From contig JAUZQT010000089.1 of assembly GCA_030950825.1 (NCBI GenBank), positions 1 to 13,535 of the forward strand: a DNA stretch of 13,535 bases. Reading direction: 5' to 3'. Shown here piece after piece: positions 1 through 8,431 of this stretch (positions are counted from its first letter, which is position 1; the number at the start of each line of letters is the position of its first letter). The notes beneath the pieces are model-generated. The model saw nothing but the letters and a program-made list of their open reading frames with translations. It was not told the DNA's origin and searched no databases. The position numbers were made by a program, and so were the translations under genes. This DNA is from Mariprofundaceae bacterium. GTDB lineage: Bacteria; Pseudomonadota; Zetaproteobacteria; Mariprofundales; Mariprofundaceae.

Positions 1-2928
1 GGCGTGTTTGAAGGGCAGGAAGCAAGGCAGACAAACTTCTCTGTTCCAACCATTAAGCAGGCACAGATGGACATGCTTTCCGAGCAGTCTGACCTTGGCA
101 TCGGTAATAAGAAAGAATTGTTGGATGATGAAATTCTGGCGAATGTTCAGAAAGTGCAGCTTACCAACGGTTTGAAACAATCAGAGAGCCTTGGTTCAAT
201 GGATTTTACGGTTGAGATGGAAACAGGTACAGGCAAAACCTATGTGTACCTTCGCTCTATCTTTGAAATGAATCGCAGGTTTGGCTTCTCTAAGTTTATT
301 ATTGTTGTGCCATCCCTTGCAATTAAAGAAGGTGTATATAAATCCCTGCAAATGACTGAAGAGCACTTTAAAGGGATTTATGACAATGTTACCTATGATT
401 ATTTTGTTTATGATTCATCGAATCTTGGCGAAGTAAGAAGCTTTGCCACCAATGATGCGATTCAAATCATGGTGATTAACATTGATGCGTTCCGCAAAAG
501 CTTTTCTGACCCATCAAAAGAAACCAAGGCAAATATCATACATCGTGCTCAGGATAAATTGAGCGGAACAAAACCGATTGAGTTTATTCGCTCTACAAAT
601 CCGATTGTTATTATTGATGAGCCGCAAAGTGTGGATACTACTCCGAAGTCAAAAGAGGCTATCAAACAGCTCAATCCACTTTGTACGATTCGTTATTCAG
701 CCACTCATAAAGATAAGCACAACCGCCTTTATAAACTGGATTCGATAGATGCTTATGAGCAGAAGTTGGTGAAGCAGATTGAAGTGGCATCCATTCAGCT
801 TCAGGACGGGCACAATAAGGCATATATCAAGCTTCTTGCAGTCGATATTAAAACGCATACAGCCAAGATTTGTTGTGATGCCATGCAGGGTGGGCAGGTT
901 AAGCGTATCACCAAAAAAGTGAAAAGCGGTACTGACCTATTGGAGTTGTCGGGTGGCAGAGACATCTATAATGGCTATGTTATCAGTGAAATTTATTGTG
1001 AACCTGGAAGCGAATATATTGATTTCACCAGTATGTCAGATGTCATTCGGTTGAATCAGGTGATTGGTGGCGTGGATGAAGACCAATACAAACGTTTGCA
1101 GATTCGCAAAACGATTGAAGAGCACCTTGAAAAAGAACTAAGGCTTCGCCCCAAGGGGCTGAAGGTTTTAAGCCTTTTCTTTATCGACAAGGTGGCAAAT
1201 TATCGCAGCTATGATGACGATGGAAACCCTCAAAAGGGCAAATATGCCCAAATGTTTGAAGAGGAATATGCCGCACTGATTAAAAAGCCTAAGTATCATT
1301 CATTGTTTGAAGGTGTTGACCTCGAATCATTGCCTGAAGCCGTTCACAACGGTTACTTTGCTATTGATAAGGGGAAAGATTCTAAAGGTGCAAGCCGTCT
1401 CAAAGAATCTTCGGGTGATGGTAAAACTAAGGCTGATGGCAGCGCATACAACCTGATTATGAAGGACAAAGAGAAGCTTCTCAGCTTTGAATCCAAGCTG
1501 AAATTCATCTTTTCACACTCGGCTTTGAAGGAAGGTTGGGATAATCCCAATGTATTTCAGATTTGTACGCTGAATGAAACCTCATCGGTGATGAAGAAAA
1601 GGCAGGAAATTGGTCGTGGGTTACGCATTGCAGTCAATCAGGATGGTGAGCGGGTTTATGGCTTCGATGTAAACACGCTAACCGTTATGGCAAATGAATC
1701 GTATGAAGATTTTGTGAAGCAGTTACAGAAAGAGATTGAAGATGATGAGGGCATTCGCTTTGGTGTGGTTGAAAAGCATATGTTTGCCAATATCGTTGTT
1801 GAGAATGATAGTCATCAGGATGAATATCTTGGCACTGTGGCTTCAGAATCTATCTGGAACCACCTACATGAGCAGGGGTATATTGATAACAAAGGAAAGG
1901 TTGATGATAAGCTAAAAAATGATTTGAAAACGAATAATATTAATCTTCCAGATGAGCACAAGGAACATACCGCACAGATTGTTGCAGCTTTGAAAAAAGT
2001 AGCTGGAAATCTCAATGTTAAACCTGCCGAGAGACCCGAAAAAGTTAATTTGAACAAGAGTGTTTATCTTGGCGAAGAATTCAAAGCACTTTGGGAGCGG
2101 ATTAAGTACAAGACAACGTTCCGTGTGGATTTTGATGTTCAAGCTCTGATTGATAAGTGTGCCAAGGAAATTCATGAGAACCTTGTTGTTGGTAAGACAC
2201 GCTTTATTTATGAGAAAGATAAGGTACAGGTGCTTCGTGGTGGTTTAGAAGGGGTGGATTCCAAAAAGAATGTCTATGTTTATGATGTGAAGGATTTCGC
2301 TCTCCCCGATGTAGTGAGTCACCTTCAAAATGAAACGAACCTGACCCGAAGGACTATTGTTGATATTCTTATCAAGAGTGAGCAATTAGAGAAGTTTAAG
2401 AGTAACCCACAAAAATATATTGATGAAGTGGCAGCCATCATCAAACGCCAGATGCGTCACTTTATTGTAGATGGTATTAAGTATGAAAAAATTGGCGATG
2501 AACACTTCTATGCTCAAGAGCTTTTTGAAAAGAATGAGCTAACAGGTTATCTCAATAAAAATATGCTCAACGCTGAAAAGTCAGTGTATGAACAGGTTAT
2601 TTATGATTCTGCTGTGGAGCAGGAGTTCGCTAAAGGCTTCGAGAAAAGTGATGATGTGAAGGTGTATGCCAAGCTTCCTGCATGGTTCAAAGTAGCTACC
2701 CCACTGGGTAGCTACAATCCCGATTGGGCTGTTCTGGTGCAGTGCGATGGCAGGGATAAACTTTACTTTGTGGTTGAGACCAAAGGAAGTTTATTCACGG
2801 ATGCACTTCGCCCAAGCGAAAAAGCTAAAATCTCTTGCGGAAAAGAACATTTCAAAGCGATTGGTGAGGATGTTGGTTTTACAGTGGCGAATAAGTTTGA
2901 TGCATTTATGGGAAAGATTGTGTCATAG
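1..2928 (+). CDS. Type III restriction-modification system, Res (helicase/endonuclease) subunit, 5'-partial
   Basis: ATP-dependent translocase and nuclease subunit of a type III restriction enzyme. It acts in complex with a Mod methyltransferase, which would be expected just upstream, outside the window. Numbering from the GTG at base 4, visible motifs are: Walker A TGTGKT (residues 74-79), motif II DEPQ (205-208), motif III YSATH (231-235), the helicase C-terminal motifs EGWDNPN and QEIGRGLR in the middle of the protein, and a C-terminal PD-(D/E)xK nuclease, NPDW (905-908) then ETK (925-927). All key residues look intact. The frame is open through base 1, and family members normally have roughly 20 more N-terminal residues leading into the FEGQ stretch seen here. 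I therefore treat the GTG at base 4 as internal and the true start as lying outside. The stop is TAG at 2926-2928. Family assignment is firm; recognition specificity cannot be read from this subunit. Confidence 0.93.
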   Translation, partial: GVFEGQEARQTNFSVPTIKQAQMDMLSEQSDLGIGNKKELLDDEILANVQKVQLTNGLKQSESLGSMDFTVEMETGTGKTYVYLRSIFEMNRRFGFSKFIIVVPSLAIKEGVYKSLQMTEEHFKGIYDNVTYDYFVYDSSNLGEVRSFATNDAIQIMVINIDAFRKSFSDPSKETKANIIHRAQDKLSGTKPIEFIRSTNPIVIIDEPQSVDTTPKSKEAIKQLNPLCTIRYSATHKDKHNRLYKLDSIDAYEQKLVKQIEVASIQLQDGHNKAYIKLLAVDIKTHTAKICCDAMQGGQVKRITKKVKSGTDLLELSGGRDIYNGYVISEIYCEPGSEYIDFTSMSDVIRLNQVIGGVDEDQYKRLQIRKTIEEHLEKELRLRPKGLKVLSLFFIDKVANYRSYDDDGNPQKGKYAQMFEEEYAALIKKPKYHSLFEGVDLESLPEAVHNGYFAIDKGKDSKGASRLKESSGDGKTKADGSAYNLIMKDKEKLLSFESKLKFIFSHSALKEGWDNPNVFQICTLNETSSVMKKRQEIGRGLRIAVNQDGERVYGFDVNTLTVMANESYEDFVKQLQKEIEDDEGIRFGVVEKHMFANIVVENDSHQDEYLGTVASESIWNHLHEQGYIDNKGKVDDKLKNDLKTNNINLPDEHKEHTAQIVAALKKVAGNLNVKPAERPEKVNLNKSVYLGEEFKALWERIKYKTTFRVDFDVQALIDKCAKEIHENLVVGKTRFIYEKDKVQVLRGGLEGVDSKKNVYVYDVKDFALPDVVSHLQNETNLTRRTIVDILIKSEQLEKFKSNPQKYIDEVAAIIKRQMRHFIVDGIKYEKIGDEHFYAQELFEKNELTGYLNKNMLNAEKSVYEQVIYDSAVEQEFAKGFEKSDDVKVYAKLPAWFKVATPLGSYNPDWAVLVQCDGRDKLYFVVETKGSLFTDALRPSEKAKISCGKEHFKAIGEDVGFTVANKFDAFMGKIVS

Positions 2929-2955
2929 ATGGGGCTCAGGTGAGATAAAAATGAT

Positions 2956-2975
2956 CAAAATTTCGCAAAATTTCA
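2956..2975. repeat. Two tandem copies of a 10-base AT-rich unit
   Basis: CAAAATTTCG is followed directly by CAAAATTTCA, a tandem direct repeat with one mismatch. It lies 27 bases after the Res stop codon and just upstream of the palindrome cluster. It could be an operator-like site, a scar of slippage, or chance in an AT-rich gap. Confidence 0.5.
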
Positions 2976-2989
2976 GCATGGATCACAAG

Positions 2990-3111
2990 ATGCCCAACTT
3001 GGCTCAAAAAAATATCATTCCCAAGTGCTTGTATTGGGAATCCATGATAAAAATCGTGGTTATCAATGGATCCTCGATACAAACATTCGAGGATGACGAC
3101 ACAATGGGCAT
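2990..3111 (+). repeat. Cluster of three adjoining palindromes (hairpins) inside an outer 7-base inverted repeat
   Basis: Three inverted repeats lie end to end. H1 is ATTCCCAA (3017-3024) with TTGGGAAT (3034-3041). H2 is ATCCATGATAA (3040-3050) with TTATCAATGGAT (3060-3071), one bulged A. H3 is ATCCTCGA (3070-3077) with TCGAGGAT (3087-3094). Each has a 9-base loop, and neighbours share two bases. An outer pair ATGCCCA (2990-2996) / TGGGCAT (3105-3111) encloses all three, and its right arm runs into the gspJ start. No T-run follows, so this is not a standard intrinsic terminator. It may be a structured RNA, a protein-binding array or the remains of a mobile-element end. The base pairing is seen directly; the role is unknown. 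Confidence 0.6.
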
Positions 3112-3760
3112 ATCGGATAAAGTCAACAGTGAACTGAATAGTTACAAAACTTCATTGGCTAATATAAATAATCATACAAAAGAAGCAGGCTTTACCTTAT
3201 TAGAGGTATTAATGGCTTTAAGTGTTTTTGCACTGATTGCAGGTGTGAGTTACACTGCCTTGGGTCCTGCTGGTGAAGGATTTCGCCAGTTGCAACAAGT
3301 ACGTGATCAAATTGAAAGTGCATCATGGCTGGGCAAACAGCTTCGTGCTGATGTGAGTGCGGTGACATCATCATCGCTAAAAACACTGATACCCATCCAA
3401 ATAAGCAGTGATGTGCGTGGTGATATACACGTGGATGAGCTGACTATTCTGGTGCGTGAAGCTGGACGCAGTGGTTTAACATGGGTGCATTATAAGTTGG
3501 ATGAAGAAAAGGGTGAACTATTGCGTGAATCGCGTATGGCTTGGGCGCGTGATGGCGTTGAATCTGATACAATGGTTCTGGGAGAGACATCATCATTTGA
3601 TGTTGAACTGATGGATAATAATGGAAAATGGGTGCAACAATGGGCAAAACCCAGTAATCGAGCCGCTGCCTTTGTTTGGCCAAAAGCATTGCGTGTGCGT
3701 GTGACGCAAAATGGTGCGCAGCAGCAATGGGTGATGGCATTTTATCAGGCGTTGAAATGA
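3104..3760 (+). CDS. gspJ: Type II secretion minor pseudopilin GspJ
   Basis: Minor pseudopilin that, with GspH, GspI and GspK, caps the periplasmic pseudopilus of the type II secretion system. Its type IV prepilin signature GFTLLEV is clear: cleavage by the prepilin peptidase is predicted between G29 and F30, with the conserved Glu at mature position 5 (E34), followed by a hydrophobic helix. The start at 3104 has GAGG at 3089-3092 and gives 218 residues. The 29-residue leader is longer than usual. A TTG at 3155 would give a 12-residue leader but lacks a ribosome binding site. The stop overlaps the gspK start (ATGA). It is normally preceded by gspI, which is missing here. The GspJ rather than GspI/GspH call rests on its position before gspK and on its length. 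Confidence 0.85.
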   Translation: MGISDKVNSELNSYKTSLANINNHTKEAGFTLLEVLMALSVFALIAGVSYTALGPAGEGFRQLQQVRDQIESASWLGKQLRADVSAVTSSSLKTLIPIQISSDVRGDIHVDELTILVREAGRSGLTWVHYKLDEEKGELLRESRMAWARDGVESDTMVLGETSSFDVELMDNNGKWVQQWAKPSNRAAAFVWPKALRVRVTQNGAQQQWVMAFYQALK

Positions 3761-4710
3761 GTCAAATATTGCACATAAAACAAACACATGAACGTGGTGC
3801 AGCGCTTATTATTGTATTGGGTTTGGTCGCGGTGATTGCGGGTTGGGCGGCAACTGCGGCTTATGAGGATATGGTATCATTGCGTCGTGCTGAAAATAGT
3901 ATACTTGCTATGAAGGCAGAGCTGGCTTGTCTCTCGGTATTTGAGCTGGCTAAAGCGGGCTTGAAGCAAGATGCGAGAGATGGAAGAGGTGATAATTTAG
4001 AAGAAGACTGGGCACAATCTGCAGTACCTTTCCCGATTGATGATGGGCTGGTGGCTGGTGATGTGGTTGATGTGAACCGTTATTTGAATTTAAATGATTT
4101 GGTTGGTGCAAATGGCCAGGCCATTTTGCCCATGGTAGAGATGACCAAGCGCTTGTTCATGGCCAAAGATGTGGATGTTGGTCTAGTGGATGCACTGGTG
4201 GACTGGATGGATGCCGATAGTATCCCTTTTGGGCCTGGTGGTATCGAAGATTCTGGATATTTTTCCCAAGATTATATGGTGAAAAATGCGCCGTTGGATC
4301 GCCTCAATGAGTTGCGCTTGATAGCGGGCTATAATCAGGATGTCATGGCTTCTTTAAAGGATCTGGTGGTGGTCTGGCCAGTTGTTGCGGATGTTTATAG
4401 TAAAGTGAATATTAATACAGTCGAAGTGGATGTATTGTTGGCAATGTTCCCGAATTTGAGTGATGTAGACGCTGCCAGTATATTTAGTGATCGTCCTTAT
4501 GATCAGCTCAGTGGTTTACAAACTGCGGCATGGGCACAAGGTGCGGCAGGGAAATTGATGTTTTCACGCTTGAGTGTCAGCAGTGATGGCTTTATGGTGC
4601 GAGCCCATGCGCTATTTGGTCGTGCAGATTGGCGAGAGGAGTATGGATTGTCCCGACAAGGTGAAAATTTAACATTGCGTTGGCGAGAGCGCCTATTGTG
4701 GCAACCATGA
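3757..4710 (+). CDS. gspK: Type II secretion minor pseudopilin GspK
   Basis: Large minor pseudopilin thought to sit at the tip of the pseudopilus with GspI and GspJ. The protein has 317 residues. The leader ends ERG, and cleavage after G14 gives a mature helix beginning AALIIVLGL. Mature position 5 is Ile (I19), not Glu, which is characteristic of GspK. The C-terminal half contains the VNINT stretch and the following helical region typical of the GspK alpha domain. The ATG at 3757 overlaps the gspJ stop in ATGA, favouring translational coupling. An earlier in-frame ATG at 3676 lies deep within gspJ and would place extra sequence ahead of the prepilin leader, so it is rejected. Downstream it overlaps gspL in the same 4-base way. 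Confidence 0.9.
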   Translation: MSQILHIKQTHERGAALIIVLGLVAVIAGWAATAAYEDMVSLRRAENSILAMKAELACLSVFELAKAGLKQDARDGRGDNLEEDWAQSAVPFPIDDGLVAGDVVDVNRYLNLNDLVGANGQAILPMVEMTKRLFMAKDVDVGLVDALVDWMDADSIPFGPGGIEDSGYFSQDYMVKNAPLDRLNELRLIAGYNQDVMASLKDLVVVWPVVADVYSKVNINTVEVDVLLAMFPNLSDVDAASIFSDRPYDQLSGLQTAAWAQGAAGKLMFSRLSVSSDGFMVRAHALFGRADWREEYGLSRQGENLTLRWRERLLWQP

Positions 4711-5993
4711 CACAGCCAATGCAAGAACAACTGCCTATAAATGTGAGTTGGAATATAACATCCGTGGCATGGAAAAATCATGACAATGTAATGTCGTTGT
4801 ATGATTGCCCCTCACAAGAATTTTCTTCGGCACCTGATTTTTCTGATGAAATGATATTTGTGGGGCGTGTTGCCATTCCAATGGAATGGTTGCTGGTGCG
4901 TTATATTGCCTTGCCATTGAAAAATCCCGATATGGTGGATGCTGATATGCTGTTTCAAGAATTGGCAGATAGCAGTGATTTGGATGCTGATGATTGGTGG
5001 TTAACATGGCGCATACAGCGCTGTGAAGATGGTATTGCGGGTATGGTCTTTGGACTGCCTGAATCCTTGCGGGAATCAATACAAAACCATGCGCAGTGGT
5101 CGAAAGCCAAAGAAATTTTGATTGATGGTTATGAACGTTTGCAAGGCCATATCCATGATACACAGGCTTGTATGGTGATTGATCAGGATGACGCGGGTGT
5201 TTTTTTTGGTGTCTTTGATGGTCAAACATGGCGTGGTATGCGGCGTTTGAACCATTGTCAGGGTCAAGACAGGCAGGGTGCGGACGATGCACTGTGCTTG
5301 CAAATACACCATTCATGTTTAGCGATGGGTTATGATGCGCAACATTATCAACGCTGTGGACGTATTTCTGCGGATCTTTTAGCTGCCTTGGGCAATGACG
5401 GGGCAACTTGGGCAGGCGAATTGTTAGAGGAGCCCCAAACACGCCATGAAGCCAATTTAGCAAGCCTTGAGGCAGTACCTATTGACGGACGAAAAGTATT
5501 GAACCTTCGTCATGATCGCTGGGCAGCGCGTCATGGTCTGGGGCAGTGGCAGCTTTGGAAGCGTAGTGCTGTACTATGTTCCTTGCTTTTAGTGGCTTGG
5601 TCCTTTGGCGTTTTAAGTGATTTGAATAGCATGGAAAAACAAATTGAAAACGCCACGCAGCGTATTGAAAATGCCTTTCATGAGGGATTACCCAATGAGC
5701 CTGTCATGCTTGATGCTTTGGCGCAATTACGCCAGGCCACTGGTGGCGGAACAACAATAGATACAACATTTTTATCCAGCTTAAAAGCCGTGAGTGCGGT
5801 GTACCGCACAGAAGATTGGATGTTAAAAACACTGGAGTTGCGCGATGGTGAGATGCAAATAACAGGTAAAGTAAAGGATATTGAAACATTAAACCGTATG
5901 CAGGCAAGCCTAAAAAAAGCATTACAGAAAAATGTAAAGATTGCAGATACCAACATCAGAGGGGAGCAAGTGAGCTTCCGAATGCAATGGTGA
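4707..5993 (+). CDS. gspL: Type II secretion inner-membrane platform protein GspL
   Basis: Bitopic inner-membrane protein whose cytoplasmic actin-like domain recruits the GspE ATPase and whose periplasmic part contacts GspM. The protein has 428 residues. The cytoplasmic domain spans roughly residues 1-265 and ends with the VLNLRHDRWAAR segment that in GspL proteins precedes the membrane. A single transmembrane helix lies at about 286-303, followed by a predicted coiled-coil stretch (about 305-325) and a C-terminal ferredoxin-like region. The start at 4707 is chosen because it overlaps the gspK stop (ATGA); an in-frame ATG at 4680 would extend further into gspK. The N-terminal domain diverges from well-known homologues, so the call relies on architecture, the conserved pre-membrane segment and gene order. 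Confidence 0.87.
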   Translation: MTQPMQEQLPINVSWNITSVAWKNHDNVMSLYDCPSQEFSSAPDFSDEMIFVGRVAIPMEWLLVRYIALPLKNPDMVDADMLFQELADSSDLDADDWWLTWRIQRCEDGIAGMVFGLPESLRESIQNHAQWSKAKEILIDGYERLQGHIHDTQACMVIDQDDAGVFFGVFDGQTWRGMRRLNHCQGQDRQGADDALCLQIHHSCLAMGYDAQHYQRCGRISADLLAALGNDGATWAGELLEEPQTRHEANLASLEAVPIDGRKVLNLRHDRWAARHGLGQWQLWKRSAVLCSLLLVAWSFGVLSDLNSMEKQIENATQRIENAFHEGLPNEPVMLDALAQLRQATGGGTTIDTTFLSSLKAVSAVYRTEDWMLKTLELRDGEMQITGKVKDIETLNRMQASLKKALQKNVKIADTNIRGEQVSFRMQW

Positions 5994-5997
5994 TAAA

Positions 5998-6537
5998 ATG
6001 AAAGATACCATGCACAAGCTTTATTTAAATTTCAATAGCCTCAACTGGCAACAGTATCTTGAACAATATTGGCTGCCTTATTATCAGGGCTTGGCGGATC
6101 GTGAGCAACGTTTGTTGATCTTTGCAGCCATCAGTCTGCCCGCAATACTCTTGATTTTTGCTATTATTTTACCCTTAAATGATGCCCGAACAAATCAACA
6201 GCTTGCACTCCACGCCTTACAGGGAAAGGTGGAAGAGGCTGAATCCTTGGCTGCGCAGCTGAAAAGTAAAGGCACTGCACCAGTGCGCGCCAGCACCATG
6301 TCGATGGTGGATAAAATTGCTCGACAGGTTCAGGTACGTAAGTTTATGACGCGCTTACGACCTCAAATGGGGCGTGATGGTGGGCAGCGTTTGCTTATTC
6401 AAATGCGCAGTGCGCCATACAAGGAAACCATTGTTTTTTTTAATACTTTATCGCAACAAGGCCTGTCTTTATTGCAAGTGAAGCTGCAACAGAGCAAAGA
6501 GCAAGCTTATGTGCATGTGCAGGCGGTGATTGAGTGA
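5998..6537 (+). CDS. gspM: Type II secretion inner-membrane platform protein GspM
   Basis: Small bitopic inner-membrane protein that partners GspL in the assembly platform. The protein has 179 residues: a short cytoplasmic N-terminus containing the WLPYYQGLADREQRLL stretch typical of GspM, one transmembrane helix at about 38-60, a helical/coiled-coil segment (about 65-95), and a periplasmic domain of about 80 residues. The start lies 4 bases after the gspL stop. The stop overlaps the gspN GTG start in GTGA. Sequence conservation in this family is weak, so gene order carries much of the assignment. An in-frame ATG at 6010 is possible but would only shorten the N-terminus by four residues. Confidence 0.87.
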   Translation: MKDTMHKLYLNFNSLNWQQYLEQYWLPYYQGLADREQRLLIFAAISLPAILLIFAIILPLNDARTNQQLALHALQGKVEEAESLAAQLKSKGTAPVRASTMSMVDKIARQVQVRKFMTRLRPQMGRDGGQRLLIQMRSAPYKETIVFFNTLSQQGLSLLQVKLQQSKEQAYVHVQAVIE

Positions 6538-7388
6538 GTCAAAGCAGCAACACTTGGAAAAACAAACATCTGGTATTTGTTTTTATGGCCTGTTTGTTGG
6601 TATTTACTGTAATACGCTGGGATATTGATGGCTGGATACAGGGGCAACTGGATACTGTGATCGAGCAAAATAATATGCCTATACAGTATCGCGCATTAAG
6701 CCTGCATGGCACAACACTCGAATTGCAGGATGTGCACTTGGATATGTCGGACATGTCTAATATGCCCAATAATACACCCCAAGATTTGCGATTGGATAAG
6801 CTGCAAATGAGCCTAGACTGGGCTGCCTTGGCTTCTGCCGAGTTGGCTATACTGATCCATGCAAACAATGCTTTTGTGACTCTTCAGGCTTCTATTTCAC
6901 AGCATGAATCGCGTATAAAAGTATCTGATATATTGGTACAAGTGGATGTGTCAGCAGCGCAAGCTTGGTATGGTCAAGCATTGCTTGCACAATTGGCTGG
7001 AGCTGTGGTTTTACAAGGCGATATTGTGCTGGATGTAAGTACAAGGCTACCCGTGCAGACTGATTTAACGCTGGCTTGGCAAGGCGCGCAAGTGAGTATG
7101 ATGCAGCAGGTATATGCGCTGGGTGATTATACCCTGCAATTAACGCAGTCTGCAAAATCAGAGCAGGCTGAAAGCCAAGGGAAATGGCTATTGCAAGGTG
7201 GTGAAGCATTGAAGTTGCAAGGCAATGGCACACTGCAAATGAATCAAGTCATGGTAGGTCTGTGGCCTTTGCAAGGTGAAATTAGTGTACAATTGGGTGC
7301 AGAAAGTCCGTTGAAAGTGTTCTTGCCGCAAGCAAATAAAATGATCAAGCTTACGGGGACATTGGGGCAACCGCAGTGGACGATGTAA
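6534..7388 (+). CDS. gspN: Type II secretion protein GspN
   Basis: GspN is an accessory inner-membrane/periplasmic component found in a subset of type II secretion operons. Its exact role is unsettled, and it resembles AsmA-like beta-rich proteins. The protein has 284 residues with an N-terminal membrane anchor at about residues 12-28, followed by a periplasmic region rich in alternating beta-strand patterns and the conserved late stretch LWPLQGEISVQLG. The GTG start overlaps the gspM stop by four bases (GTGA). No better ATG lies nearby, so the non-standard start is favoured by coupling. It is the last gene of the tightly packed Gsp block; 49 bases separate it from the next gene, which has its own strong ribosome binding site. 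Confidence 0.82.
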   Translation: MSQSSNTWKNKHLVFVFMACLLVFTVIRWDIDGWIQGQLDTVIEQNNMPIQYRALSLHGTTLELQDVHLDMSDMSNMPNNTPQDLRLDKLQMSLDWAALASAELAILIHANNAFVTLQASISQHESRIKVSDILVQVDVSAAQAWYGQALLAQLAGAVVLQGDIVLDVSTRLPVQTDLTLAWQGAQVSMMQQVYALGDYTLQLTQSAKSEQAESQGKWLLQGGEALKLQGNGTLQMNQVMVGLWPLQGEISVQLGAESPLKVFLPQANKMIKLTGTLGQPQWTM

Positions 7389-7437
7389 GCCAGTGTATTG
7401 GCAGTTTTACAAGTGGCTTTTGAAATAGGAGATTGAT

Positions 7438-8112
7438 ATGAAGAAATGTATACTGATAAGCATTACATTATTGTTGGCATCGTGTGTGACAACGCCCCAT
7501 GACCCGAATCGACACACCAAAGAAAATGCTGCTGGCGGTGCAGTTATTGGTGCTTTGGCGGGTGCGATTATCGGTTATCAAGCGGATCACTCTGGAGGAG
7601 CGTTGCGTGGTGCTTTGGCTGGCGCTGCTGTTGGTGGCGCACTTGGTGCTGGTACAGGTATTTATATGGATAAACAGCAAGCGGACTTTGAACGAGTATT
7701 GGCATCAGAGCGCCGTTCCAATCAGGTAAAGATTGAGCGTTTGCAAAATGAAAACCTTAAAATAACCATGAACTCTGAAGTCTCTTTTGATTTTAACTCA
7801 GCTGCATTGAAACCTGCATTTCATCGAACGTTGGCCAAAGTTGGTGATATTTTGCAGCGTTATCCGCGCACGACTATTCGAATTATTGGACACACGGATA
7901 ATGTTGGTTCAGCAGCATACAATCAGCGCTTATCCGAAGATCGTGCCAATGCCGTGGCATGGAATTTGGAAGATTCTGGTTTGAGCCCACAGCGTGTTGG
8001 TGTGGAAGGGCGAGGAGAATCACAACCGCGCGTGAGCAATGATTCAGAGGCTGGGCGTCAACTTAATCGCCGCGTTGAAATGTTGATTATACCAAATAAA
8101 AATATTCAATAA
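7438..8112 (+). CDS. OmpA-family outer-membrane lipoprotein with glycine-zipper domain
   Basis: Predicted lipoprotein of 224 residues. A short signal peptide ends in a lipobox, LASC, with the lipidated Cys at residue 16. Residues about 31-75 are extremely Gly/Ala-rich with small-residue spacing (glycine zipper, as in YiaD/YMGG-type proteins), likely forming membrane-associated helices. Residues about 110-218 are an OmpA C-terminal peptidoglycan-binding domain, with GHTDNVGS (151-158, ligand Asp at 154), NQRLSEDRA (162-170, Arg at 169) and NRRVE (210-214). It would link the outer membrane to peptidoglycan. The start is set by AGGAG at 7427-7431. It follows gspN closely and may be cotranscribed, but a link to secretion is only suggested by proximity. 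Confidence 0.9.
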   Translation: MKKCILISITLLLASCVTTPHDPNRHTKENAAGGAVIGALAGAIIGYQADHSGGALRGALAGAAVGGALGAGTGIYMDKQQADFERVLASERRSNQVKIERLQNENLKITMNSEVSFDFNSAALKPAFHRTLAKVGDILQRYPRTTIRIIGHTDNVGSAAYNQRLSEDRANAVAWNLEDSGLSPQRVGVEGRGESQPRVSNDSEAGRQLNRRVEMLIIPNKNIQ

Positions 8113-8133
8113 CGATATATCAATGAGGTTTTT

Positions 8134-8364
8134 GTGTCCGTAAAAATTCAACGCAATGAAGCTTGCCAACTAACATTGGTTCTTAACGCTGATAATTCAC
8201 CCTTAAATGAAGAGCAACGGCGTTACTTGGCGCAGCTTCCTGCTTCATCCCTACAACTCTATCAGCTTACAGCTTGCCAAGTAGGGGAAAGTTTTACGCT
8301 CACAAATGCCTTGGACATAGATGCCCTAGGCTTGAAGGCTGAGCCGATCGTTCAAAAATATTGA
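8134..8364 (+). CDS. Small protein of unknown function (76 residues)
   Basis: I do not recognise this protein. It starts at GTG 8134 with GAGG at 8125-8128, five bases upstream, and lies 21 bases after the OmpA-like gene, so cotranscription is likely. The sequence is soluble-looking, with no signal peptide or membrane helix. It has a charged N-terminus (MSVKIQRNEAC), a Leu/Gln-rich middle (residues about 24-46) and two Cys residues (11 and 48). Composition looks like that of a real protein, and no competing frame is better. The ATG at 8123 is out of frame and soon meets a stop. Support is the ribosome binding site, spacing and composition; homology would be needed to confirm it. Confidence 0.6.
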   Translation: MSVKIQRNEACQLTLVLNADNSPLNEEQRRYLAQLPASSLQLYQLTACQVGESFTLTNALDIDALGLKAEPIVQKY

Positions 8365-8431
8365 TTAAATATTGGCTGAAGTTGGTCGCAGCGCATGTTT
8401 AGGATCTAGCCTGAATAATTCATGAATCGTT

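Noticed and set aside
2747..3103. Upstream extension of the gspJ frame into the Res gene, giving a 337-residue protein
   Set aside because: The extension reads the end of Res in another frame. The prepilin leader must be near the N-terminus, and the ATG at 3104 has a ribosome binding site.
2992..3111. Integron attC site (GCCCAAC fits the left core RYYYAAC)
   Set aside because: The right side reads AATGGGC, lacking the GTT crossover triplet. The interior is three separate hairpins rather than one long imperfect palindrome, and no integrase or cassette array is present.
2942..3111. IS110-type bridge RNA in the gap before gspJ
   Set aside because: No transposase gene or IS end adjoins this gap. 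The only IS110 fragment is 10 kb away, and the hairpins do not show the paired target and donor loops.
4735..5463. A 242-codon open frame on the minus strand inside gspL
   Set aside because: It lies fully antisense to a well-supported gene, is unusually rich in His, Pro and Gln, has no recognisable domain, and is best explained as a codon-composition shadow.
7389..7437. Terminator between gspN and the OmpA-like gene (GCCA...TGGC followed by GTTTT)
   Set aside because: The stem is only four base pairs and the T-run is short, so it is too weak to call.
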